Shown here: positions 1 to 8,812 of the stretch, one piece after another
Numbering within the stretch: the first letter of the stretch is position 1
Layout of the letters: every line of letters starts with the position of its first letter
Assembly: GCF_000003605.2 (NCBI RefSeq)
Contig: NW_003137745.1
Coordinates: 1-10,125, forward strand
Length of the DNA stretch: 10,125 nt
From: Saccoglossus kowalevskii
Lineage: Eukaryota; Hemichordata; Enteropneusta; Harrimaniidae
Direction: 5' to 3'
Made by a program: the position numbers and the translations under genes
The notes under the pieces: generated by a model
Seen by the model: the letters and a program-made list of their open reading frames with translations, nothing else
Told to the model about the DNA's origin: nothing
Database searches by the model: none

Positions 1-330
1 CTTTACTTCCGCACTGTAATTATTATGATCACTACCATTCGGAAAACTTCGGGTTCTGCCGGCATTACCATGCGGTATTCTGATTGGTTAATGGAGTTTT
101 TGACCCATCGGGTCAAAAGACACATGCCGGTCAATTAATACGTCACAATTATCATGGCGGTCTTTGTTTTTCACCCAAGCGATCGAGTGATCAAAAATAA
201 TCGCTCAAATTTTACGTCTATTTCGTATAAAAAAATAAGTAACATTTTTTCATGGCATGACTGAGTATGAGGAATTATTGGTATAACCGGTGTATAACAT
301 CGCGAAGTAAGTTAAGTCACGTCGCAACTT
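1..330 (+). promoter_or_regulatory. CpG-richer, promoter-like segment (candidate)
   Basis: This stretch has roughly twenty CpG dinucleotides, whereas the AT-rich DNA from about 660 to 1900 has almost none. Motifs seen: an inverted CCAAT box (GATTGGTTAATGG, about 81-93), a CRE-like TACGTCAC (about 139-146), ATCATGGCGG resembling a YY1 core (about 151-160), TATAAAAAAA (about 226-235) and a strong donor-like GTAAGT (307-312). Together these could be the promoter and first exon of a + strand gene, possibly the one owning the exon at 2492-2647. Each motif is short and common, and no long reading frame starts here. Transcription start and direction are unproven, so this is an inference from composition and motif clustering. 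Confidence 0.25.
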
Positions 331-575
331 TGATGATCGTTTTGAAGTTTTATTTGTTCGTTCATTACTGTAAATGTAAACGTTGTAGAAGCTGACGGTA
401 CGAATAATGAACAATGTTTTGAAGGAGAATGTTTTTGTAGTAAATAAGATCATGGAAGTCGAGAACATATTCCTGGCTGAAACGTTTCAATCGCGTTTCA
501 TTTAGCCTTTTACAATTTATTTGTTTGTTTGTTCTTAATAGTCTGCAGCATTTCCATTTCGATTTGACAATTTTT
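331..575. other. Non-coding stretch, nothing recognised
   Basis: AT-rich sequence with no convincing exon, RNA gene or repeat. Short open frames exist on the minus strand, but one of them runs through the GT microsatellite (giving a TH dipeptide run), and none has a recognisable domain or splice context. It is most likely intronic or intergenic. Confidence 0.5.
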
Positions 576-608
576 GACTCCCATGTGCGAAGCACATAAT
601 GGGGAGTC
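576..608. repeat. Imperfect inverted repeat (hairpin) beside the GT microsatellite
   Basis: The left arm GACTCCCATGTGC (576-588) is the reverse complement of GCACAT...GGGAGTC on the right, with a three-base GAA spacer and a four-base interruption (AATG) in the right arm. It lies 10 bases upstream of (GT)16 and the degenerate tandem repeats. It is therefore probably a structural end or subterminal hairpin of the composite repeat rather than a transcription terminator. Confidence 0.6.
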
Positions 609-615
609 TTTGCAG

Positions 616-618
<3 letters not shown>

Positions 619-657
<39 letters not shown>

Positions 658-658
658 T
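619..658. repeat. (GT)16 microsatellite with ATGTGTGT tail
   Basis: Sixteen perfect GT dinucleotides run from 619 to 650, followed by ATGTGTGT to 658 and then CCGTCTGTTCCACTG, which leads into the first tandem-repeat monomer. Its place between a hairpin and tandem core repeats is typical of Helentron-associated short elements. The perfect tract is likely polymorphic in length. Confidence 0.95.
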
Positions 659-1893
659 CCGTCTGTTCCACTGATATCTCAAGAACCATACATCAGTTTT
701 TGATGAAACTTGGTGCATAGATGCTCTGGACAATGCGCAGATTTGATTAGGTTTTGGTAAAAATCCCATGCATATTAATTACCTAATTTGCATGATAATT
801 AGCTGATTTTTGGCTGTTTCATGACTGTTCCACTGATATCTAAAGAACCACTCATTGGATTTTGATGAAACTTGGCACACAGATGCTCCAAACTAATGCG
901 CAGATTTGATTAGTTTCGGGTAAAAATCTGTGCAATATTAATTACCTAATTTGCATAATGATTAATCAATTTTCGGCTTTTCCACTGATATCTCAAGTAC
1001 TAATCATCACATTTCAATAAAACTTGGTACATAGATGTCATAGGACACTGCACAAACCTGAAAGTTTTTAGGGTAATATCAGTAGATATTAATTACCTAA
1101 TTAGCATAATTAATTTTCAGCTTTTGATATTTCAAGTATTAATTGCCACATTTCAATGAAACTTGGTACATAGATGTCATAGGACACTGCACAGACCTGA
1201 TAGTTTTTAGGGTAATATGAGTACATATTAATTACCTAATTTGCATAATTAATTAATTTTCAGCTTTTGATATTTCAAGTACTAATCATCACATTTCAAT
1301 GACACTTGGTACATAGATGTCATAGGACATTGCACAAACCTGATAGTTTTTAGGGTAATACGAGTACATATTAATTATCTAATTTGCATAATTAATTAAT
1401 TTTCAGCTTTTGATATACATGTATCAAGTAGTAATCATCATATTTCAATGAGACTTGCTACATAGATCTTCTCGGATTATGCAGAGACCTAATTAGTTTT
1501 AATTGGATATTAATTACCTAATTTGCATAATGTTCCACTGATATATAAAGAACCACAAATTGGATTTTAATGAAACTTTTAAAGAGAACTATGCAGAAAC
1601 CCAATTAGTTTTTGGTAAATATTTATGCTTATTAATCTCCTAATTAACATAATTAATTAACACTGATATCTCAATTACTGATCATCACATTTGAATAAAA
1701 TTTGGTACATAAATGCTCTAGGACAATAGACAGGCCTGATTAAGTTTGGGTTAAAATTTGTTCATATTAATTCTCTAATTAGCATAATAATTCATAATTT
1801 TTTTGTTCTGTTCTGTTCATATTAGTTACCTGATGTACATAATTAGTTTTCAGCTTTTCTATCAATATCTCATGTACAAGTAATTTTGAATTA
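659..1893. repeat. Degenerate tandem repeat block, about 8 copies of a 125-162 bp unit
   Basis: The same word order recurs: (TTCCACT)GATATCTCAAG..., then TGAAACTTGGTACATAGATG, then GCACAGACCTGATTAG, then ATTAATTACCTAATTTGCATAA, then a TTTTCAGC-like join. The GATAT landmark falls at about 673, 835, 986, 1126, 1269, 1412, 1540 and 1665, giving spacings of 162, 151, 140, 143, 143, 128 and 125. Copies 3-5 (about 979-1407) are the most alike, sharing GATGTCATAGGACA, while the outer copies are more diverged. A decayed partial copy ends near 1893. This gradient suggests that local duplication of central copies was the most recent event. No coding potential is visible. Confidence 0.85.
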
Positions 1894-2491
1894 ATTTTTA
1901 ATGTGTCTTCAATACTCTCAGCTTTAATTCTTGCGTGTGCGCTGGTGATGACCCTCTCGGTTTATGAATTTCAGGTTTGCGTTGTGATAACTTTAACTTG
2001 GTTATATATTATCAAGCAATGTACAATTGTGGTGCAGTTTAATGCTAGTGCATCTTCACCAGCCAAGGTTCATTTATTCGGCCATTGCCACATGGAGAGC
2101 ATGTTTTCATTTACCAAACCTAACCGCACGATTCGAATGATGATGCTAGTGTGTCCGCTATATACATCCAAAACTCGTCTCATTCGCACATGTTAACGTG
2201 TGTCCTCATGGTAATGCTACGTCACTACTATATTTTCCCACTATTACAAAAAAAACCAATATTTATAAAAAGAAAATACAACTCGTTGGATAAAAGTACC
2301 AAAAACAAATTACAGTAACATCATAAAAAAAAATCCAGTTCAAAACAAAGTGAAAGAAACACATTTTGCATAGTAAATCTACCTACTCCCTCCTCTTCAT
2401 TCTCAATGTTTCTGATGGGCAACTTCTGACTCCAAAAAGTACTATGAAAGAAGAATGTGCACGGTTTTACATGGAATAATTTTATTTTCAG
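1894..2491. other. Non-coding sequence, probably intron, ending in a 3' splice site
   Basis: AT-rich sequence with A-runs at about 2248-2256 and 2326-2334 and no persuasive exon. A 97-codon + strand frame (1903-2196) begins at GTG, with no usable ATG before its hydrophobic start, and its composition is not protein-like after the first 30 residues. The last 20 bases before the exon (TTTTATTTTCAG ending at 2491) are a good pyrimidine tract plus AG acceptor. A TACGTCA motif near 2218 is noted without interpretation. Confidence 0.5.
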
Positions 2492-2647
2492 AGTGAGAAG
2501 ACAAATATGGAAAAAACAGAAATGAAAGTCTTGGAATTGGATGGAAAATACCAGGATTCGGTGAAGCGATTTGCAGATGCTGAGAAGGAATTGAATGAAC
2601 TGAAAAAGAAAATTAAAGAGGCTAAGAGACAAAATGAAGCACAGGAG
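2492..2647 (+). CDS. Internal coding exon (52 codons) of an unidentified coiled-coil protein
   Basis: The exon is bounded by TTTTATTTTCAG on the left and GAG|GTAAGA on the right, both close to metazoan splice consensus. It is exactly 156 bases, a phase 0-0 exon beginning SEKTNMEKTEM and ending AKRQNEAQE, with no stop. The product is very rich in K and E, and hydrophobic or small residues fall on heptad a/d positions: M6, V13, L16, Y20, F27, A30, L34, L37, I41 and A44. That spacing (3,4,3,4) indicates a long alpha-helical coiled coil, as in SMC proteins, golgins, kinetochore or centrosomal scaffolds and myosin-type rods. Fifty-two residues of generic coiled coil are too few to name the family. 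No other exon of the gene is convincingly visible in the window, so flanking introns are long. Antisense open frames over this exon are shadows. The alternative is an exon of a decayed gene copy, but intact splice sites and heptads argue against that. Confidence 0.72.
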
Positions 2648-2783
2648 GTAAGACACAAGTATTCAACCGGGTTGGGGTTCTTATAGTGCATTCTCTATAG
2701 GACTGATTTTGTTAGGACATTGGTCAAAATGGAATCCCCAAAGTCAGTTGGGTTACCTCGGTGACTGCTGAAGGGAGAAAGTA
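2648..2783 (+). other. Start of intron after the coiled-coil exon
   Basis: The sequence begins GTAAGACACAAG, a near-consensus 5' splice site, and continues as unremarkable non-coding DNA up to the TA target site of the MITE. No downstream exon is found in the window, so if the gene continues, this intron is at least 7.4 kb and includes the minisatellite. Confidence 0.6.
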
Positions 2784-2973
2784 CTGTAAAATACTTTATT
2801 TTCACTTGGAATTTTTTTGCAATTTTCAGCGAAAGTAAATTCCAGTGAATATACATCTTTTCCTATATTTTACATTCAGCTCATCAAAAATCAGTGAAAA
2901 TAAATTCCATACAAAACACCCAAAAAGTCTTTTCAGCGAAAAATAATTCCAGCTAAAATAAAGTATTATCCAG
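2784..2973. mobile_element. 190 bp MITE with ~37 bp terminal inverted repeats and TA target duplication
   Basis: The left end begins CTGTAAAATACTTTATTTT. The reverse complement of the right end begins CTGGATAATACTTTATTTT, matching at 17 of the first 19 positions. Similarity continues through TGGAATT(A/T)TTTTT to about 37 bases on each side (2784-2820 and about 2936-2973). Both ends are flanked by TA (2782-2783 and 2974-2975), the target preference of Tc1/mariner-type transposases. Inside, a word like TCAGYGAAARTAAATTCCA recurs three times (near 2826, 2890 and 2934). No transposase frame is present, so this is a non-autonomous, deletion-type element. The family name is unknown to me. Confidence 0.8.
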
Positions 2974-2975
2974 TA

Positions 2976-3166
2976 TTCAAGACAAATTCAAGATTCTATG
3001 TGGCTGTGACCTCTGAAATCACAAACTGAACTGTTGTAGCACCTGATTTCTTATTTTGAGGCTTTCTTTGTTTATAAAGTGAATTTCATTTTATCAAATT
3101 TCATTTTCAAAACCTTTAGTAAGATCACCTGTTGCATCATGGAAATTAGCATAATTAGTTGCATCG
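2976..3166. other. Unique intronic spacer between the MITE and the minisatellite
   Basis: AT-rich non-coding sequence. A short direct duplication is visible near 3080-3110 (AATTTCATTTTATC followed by AAATTTCATTTTCA). The junction to the array is abrupt: unique sequence runs to ...AGTTGCATCG (3166) and the first unit starts in full register at 3167, with no gradual decay of repeat units at this edge. Confidence 0.6.
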
Positions 3167-3925
3167 CACACCACTCTGGACCCAGAGGACACACCACTCT
3201 GGACCCAGAGGACACACCACTCTGGACCCAGAGGACACACCACTCTGGACCCAGAGGACACACCACTCTGGACCCAGAGGACACACCACTCTGGACCCAG
3301 AGGACACACCACTCTGGACCCAGAGGACACACCACTCTGGACCCAGAGGACACACCACTCTGGACGCAGAGGACACACCACTCTGGACCCAGAGGACACA
3401 CCACTCTGGACCCAGAGGACACACCACTCTGGACCCAGAGGACACACCACTCTGGACGCAGAGGACACACCACTCTGGACCCAGAGGACACACCACTCTG
3501 GACCCAGAGGACATACCACTCTGGACCCAGAGGACACACCACTCTGGACCCAGAAGACACACCACTCTGGACCCAGAGGACACACCACTCTGGACCCAGA
3601 GGACACACCACTCTGGACCCAGAGGACACACCACTCTGGACCCAGAGGACACACCACTCTGGACCCAGAGGACACACCACTCTGGACCCAGAGGACACAC
3701 CACTCTGGACCCAGAGGACACACCACTCTGGACCCAGAGGACACACCACTCTGGACCCAGAGGACACACCACTCTGGACCCAGAGGACACACCACTCTGG
3801 ACCCAGAGGACACACCACTCTGGACCCAGAGGACACACCACTCTGGACGCAGAGGACACACCACTCTGGACCCAGAGGACACACCATTTTGGACCCATAG
3901 GACACACCACTCTGGACCCAGAGGA

Positions 3926-4361
3926 CACACCACTCTGCACCCAGAGGACACACCACTCTGCACCCAGAGGACACACCACTCTGCACCCAGAGGACACACC
4001 ACTCTGGACCCAGAGGACACGCCACTCTGGACGCAGAGGACACACCACTCTGGACCCAGAGGACACACCACTCTGCACCCAGAGGACACACCACTCTGGA
4101 CGCAGAGGACACACCACTCTGGACCCAGAGGACACACCACTCTGCACCCAGAGGACACACCACTCTGCACCCAGAGGACACACCACTCTGGACGCAGAGG
4201 ACACACCACTCTGCACCCAGAGGACACACCACTCTGGACCCAGAGGACACACCACTCTGCACCCAGAGGACACACCACTCTGCACCCAGAGGACACACCA
4301 CTCTGGACCCAGAGGACACACCACTCTGGACCCAGAGGACACACCACACTGCACCCAGAGG
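3926..4361. repeat. Variant-rich domain of the array (G13>C and C16>G units intermixed)
   Basis: After a nearly uniform opening (about 30 units with occasional C16 to G changes), units bearing CTGCACC or GACGCAG become frequent. Three consecutive CTGCACC units occur at 3926-3994. The two substitutions sit on different units; I saw no unit carrying both. A second domain of the same character lies at about 5935-6840. Confidence 0.8.
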
Positions 4362-4822
4362 ACACACCACTCTGGACCCAGAGGACACACCACTCTGGAC
4401 CCAGAGGACACACCACTCTGGACCCAGAGGACACACCATTCTGGACCCAGAGGACACACCACTCTGGACCCAGAGGACACACCACTCTGGACCCAGAGGA
4501 CACACCACTCTGGACCCAGAGGACACACCACTCTGGACCCAGAGGACACACCACTCTGGACCCAGAGGACACACCACTCTGGACCCAGAGGACACACCAC
4601 TCTGGACCCAGAGGACACACCACTCTGGACCCAGAGGACACACCACTCTGGACCCAGAGGACACACCACTCTGGGCCCAGAGGACACACCACTCTGGACC
4701 CAGAGGACACACCACTCTGGACCCAGAGGACACACCACTCTGGACCCAGAGGACACACCACTCTGGACCCAGAGGACACACCACTCTGGACCCAGAGGAC
4801 ACACCACTCTGGACACAGAGGA

Positions 4823-5029
4823 CACACCACTCTGCACTCAGAGGACACACCACTCTGCACTCAGAGGACACACCACTCTGGACGCAGAGGACACACCACT
4901 CTGGACGCAGAGGACACACCACTCTTGACCCAGAGGACACACCACTCTTGACCCAGAGGACACACCACTCTTGACCCAGAGGACACACCACTCTTGATCC
5001 AGAGGACACACCACTCTTGACCCAGAGGA
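4823..5029. repeat. Tandem runs of private unit variants (2 + 2 + 5 units)
   Basis: Two identical units with CTGCACTCAG (4823-4868) are followed by two with GACGCAG (4869-4914) and then five with CTCTTGACC (4915-5029). The fourth of the five has an extra change, TTGATCC. The CTCTTGACC change occurs nowhere else that I found in the array. This is the footprint of single mutated units being copied to their immediate neighbours. The TCA in the first pair closes minus-strand frames, and the TGA in CTTGACC closes plus-strand frames. Confidence 0.9.
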
Positions 5030-6955
5030 CACGCCACTCTGGACCCAGAGGACACACCACTCTGGACCCAGAGGACACACCACTCTGGACACAGAGGACA
5101 CACCACTCTGGACCCAGAGGACACACCACTCTGGACCCAGAGGACACACCACTCTGGACCCAGAGGACACACCACTCTGGACCCAGAGGACACACCACTC
5201 TGGACCCAGAGGACACACCACTCTGGACCCAGAGGACACACCACTCTGGACCCAGAGGACACACCACTCTGGACCCAGAGGACACACCACTCTGGACCCA
5301 GAGGACACACCACCCTGCACCAGAGGACACACCACTCTGCACCCAGAAGACACACCACTCTGGACCCAGAGGACACAGCACTCTGGACCCAGAGGACACA
5401 CCACTCTGGACCCAGAGGACACATCACTCTGGACGCAGAGGACACACCACTCTGGACCCAGAGGACACACCACTCTGGACCCAGAGGACACACCACTCTG
5501 GACCCAGAGGACACACCACTCTGGACCCAGAGGACACACCACTCTGGACCCAGAGGACCACTCTGGACCCAGAGGACACACCACTCTGGACCCATAGGAC
5601 ACACCACTCTGGACCCAGAGGACACACCACTCTGGACCCAGAGGACACACCACTCTGGACCCAGAGGACACACCACTCTGGACCCAGAGGACACACCACT
5701 CTGGACCCATAGGACACACCACTCTGGACCCAGAGGACACACCACTCTGGACCCAGAGGACACACCACTCTGGACCCAGAGGACACACCACTCTGGACCC
5801 AGAGGACACACCACTCTGGACCCAGAGGACACACCACTCTGGACCCAGAGGACACACCACTCTGGACCCAGAGGACACACCACTCTGGACCCAGAGGACA
5901 CACCACTCTGGACTCAGAGGACACACCACTCTGGACCCAGAGGACACACCACTCTGCACCCAGAGGACACACCACTCTGGACCCAGAGGACACACCACTC
6001 TGGACCCAGAGGACGCACCACTCTGGACCCAGAGGACACACCACTCTGGACCCAGAGGACACACCACTCTGCACCCAGAGGACACACCACTCTGCACCCA
6101 GAGGACACACCACTCTGGACGCAGAGGACACACCACTCTGGACCCAGAGGACACACCACTCTGCACCCAGAGGACACACCACTCTGGACCCAGAGGACAC
6201 ACCACTCTGGACCCATAGGACACACCACTCTGGACCCAGAGGACACACCACTCTGCACCCAGAGGACACACCACTCTGGACGCAGAGGACACACCACTCT
6301 GGACCCAGAGGACACACCACTCTGCACCCAGAGGACACACCACTCTGGACCCAGAGGACACACCACTCTGGACCCAGAGGACACACCACTCTGGACCCAG
6401 AGGACACACCACTCTGGACCCAGAGGACACACCACTCTGGACCCAGAGGACACACCACTCTGGACCCAGAGGACACACCACTCTGGACCCAGAGGACACA
6501 CCACTCTGGACGCAGAGGACACACCACTCTGGACCCAGAGGACACACCACTCTGGACCCAGAGGACACACCACTCTGGACCCAGAGGACACACCACTCTG
6601 GACGCAGAGGACACACCACTCTGGACCCAGAGGACACACCACTCTGGACCCATAGGACACACCACTCTGGACGCAGAGGACACACCACTCTGCACCCAGA
6701 GGACACACCACTCTGCACCCAGAGGACACACCACTCTGGACGCAGAGGACACACCACTCTGCACCCAGAGGACACACCACTCTGCACCCAGAGGACACAC
6801 CACTCTGCACCCAGAGGACACACCACTCTGGACGCAGAGGACACACCACTCTGGACCCAGAGGACACACCACTCTGGACCCAGAGGACACACCACTCTGG
6901 ACCCAGAGGACACACCACTCTGACCCAGAGGACACACCACTCTGAACCCAGAGGA

Positions 6956-7438
6956 CACACCACTCTGGACCCAGAGGACACACCACTCTGGACCCAGAGG
7001 ACACACCACTCTGGACCCAGAGGACACACCACTCTGGACCCAGAGGACACACCACTCTGGACCCAGAGGACACACCACTCTGGACCCAGAGGACACACCA
7101 CTCTGGACCCAGAGGACACACCACTCTGGACCCAGAGGACACACCACTCTGGACCCAGAGGACACACCACTCTGGACCCAGAGGACACACCACTCTGGAC
7201 CCAGAGGACACACCACTCTGGACCCAGAGGACACACCACTCTGGACCCAGAGGACACACCACTCTGGACCCAGAGGACACACCACTCTGGACCCAGAGGA
7301 CACACCACTCTGGACCCAGAGGACACACCACTCTGGACCCAGAGGACACACCACTCTGGACCCAGAGGACACACCACTCTGGACCCAGAGGACACACCAC
7401 TCTGGACCCAGAGGACACACCACTCTGGACCCAGAGGA
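6956..7438. repeat. Homogeneous core: 21 consecutive identical consensus units
   Basis: Twenty-one units in a row (483 bp) match the consensus with no substitution or indel by eye. The left flank is a 22 bp unit (6911-6932) followed by a G13 to A unit (6933-6955), and the right flank is the first C6 to A unit at 7439. It is the longest perfect run I found, which suggests the most recently expanded part of the array or an assembly-sensitive section. Confidence 0.85.
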
Positions 7439-7875
7439 CACACAACTCTGGACCCATAGGACACACAACTCTGGACCCAGAGGACACACCACTCTGGACC
7501 CAGAGGACACACAACTCTGGACCCATAGGACACACCACTCTGGACCCATAGGACACACCACTCTGGACCCAGAAGACACACCACTCTGGACCCAGAGGAC
7601 ACACCACTCTGGACCAAGAGGACACACCACTCTGGACCCAGAGGACACACCACTCTGGACCCAGAGGACACACCACTCTGGACCCAGAGGACACACCACT
7701 CTGGACCCAGAGGACACACCACTCTGGACCCGGAGGACACACCACTCTGGACCCAGAGGACACACCACTCTGGACCCAGAGGACACACCACTCTGGACCC
7801 AGAGGACACACCACTCTGGACCCATAGGACACACCACTCTGGACCCAGAGGACACACCACTCTGGACCCAGAGGA

Positions 7876-7921
7876 CACACCACTCTGCATCCAGAGGACA
7901 CACAACTCTGCACCCTTAGGA
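7876..7921. repeat. Two-unit composite haplotype, copy A
   Basis: A unit with CTGCATCC is followed directly by a unit combining ACAACTC, CTGCACC and a modified G19 region (CCCTTAGG here). The same pair recurs at 9549-9594 and 9733-9778 with CCCATAGG. Copy A is 73 units upstream of copy B once indels are allowed for. Confidence 0.85.
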
Positions 7922-8703
7922 CACACCACTCTGGACCCAGAGGACACACCACTCTGGACCCAGAGGACACACCACTCTGGACCCATAGGACACACCACTC
8001 TGGACCCAGAGGACACACCACTCTGGACCCAGAGGACACACCACTCTGCACCCAGAGGACACACCACTCTGGACCCAGAGGACACACCACTCTGGACCCA
8101 GAGGACACACCACTCTGGACCCATAGGACACACCACTCTGCACCCATAGGACACACCACTCTGGACCCAGAGGACACACCACTCTGGACCCAGAGGACAC
8201 ACCACTCTGGACCCAGAGGACACACCACTCTGGACCCAGAGGACACACCACTCTGCACCCATAGGACACACCACTCTGGACCCATAGGACACACCACTCT
8301 GGACTCATAGGACACACCACTCTGCACCCAGAGGACACACCACTCTGCACCCAGAGGACACACAACTCTGCGCCCAGAGGACACACCATTCTGCACCCAT
8401 AGGACACACCACTCTGCACCCATAGGACACACCACTCTGCACCCAGAGGACACACAACTCTGCACCCATAGGACACACCACTCTGCACCCAGAGGACACA
8501 CCACTCTGGACCCAGAAGACACACTACTCTGCACCCAGAGGACACACCACTCTGGACCCAGAGGACACACCACTCTGGACCCAGAGGACACACCACTCTG
8601 GACCCAGAAGACACACCACTCTGGATCCAGAGGACACACCACTCTGGACCCATAGGACACACCACTCTGCACCCAGAGGACACACCACTCTGCACCCAGA
8701 GGA

Positions 8704-8812
8704 CACACACTCTGCACCCATAGGACACACCACTCTGGACCCAGAGGACACACACTCTGGACCCAGAGGACACACCACTCTGGACCCAGAGGACCACTCT
8801 GCACCCAGAGGA
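8704..8812. repeat. Cluster of three length-variant units
   Basis: Two 22 bp units (8704-8725 and 8749-8770), each missing one base in the CACACCAC part, and one 19 bp unit (8794-8812) missing CACA, lie within 109 bp and alternate with full-length units. The 19 bp deletion is the same as in the unit at 5558-5576. The short CA repeats at the unit start offer slippage homology. Confidence 0.9.

Larger units (their letters stand above)
576..1893. mobile_element. Candidate HINE/DINE-like (Helentron-associated) non-autonomous element
   Basis: The order hairpin, GT microsatellite, central tandem core repeats is seen directly. In animal genomes this arrangement is characteristic of non-autonomous Helentron-derived elements (the DINE/HINE class; bivalve 'pearl' elements are built similarly). 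I cannot identify the exact ends, and no CTRR-type 3' terminus or insertion site is certain. The boundaries are those of the visible repeat structure, and an ordinary diverged satellite remains possible. Confidence 0.35.

Noticed and set aside
576-608. Rho-independent terminator
   Set aside because: The hairpin is imperfect, is not followed by a T-run, and the region is eukaryotic repeat DNA.
250-769. Minus-strand frames of 72 and 134 codons near the left end
   Set aside because: The longer one runs through the GT microsatellite and repeat monomer, the shorter through AT-rich DNA; neither shows a domain or splice context.
1922-1974. Possible 53-base exon between ...ACTCTCAG and TTTCAG|GTTTGC
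   Set aside because: The acceptor is plausible but the GTTTGC donor is weak, the piece is very short, and no frame joins convincingly to a neighbour.
1903-2196. 97-codon + strand frame with a hydrophobic, signal-peptide-like beginning
   Set aside because: It starts at GTG rather than ATG, lies in AT-rich DNA, has no recognisable domain, and composition after about residue 30 is not protein-like.
2321-2691. Minus-strand frames rich in F, L and S over the exon region
   Set aside because: They are antisense shadows of the K/E-rich coiled-coil exon and its pyrimidine-rich flanks.
3896-3902. CATAGG variants as meaningful stop codons or regulatory sites
   Set aside because: They are one recurrent substitution (G19 to T) in a non-coding repeat, clustered by array amplification rather than by position relative to any gene.
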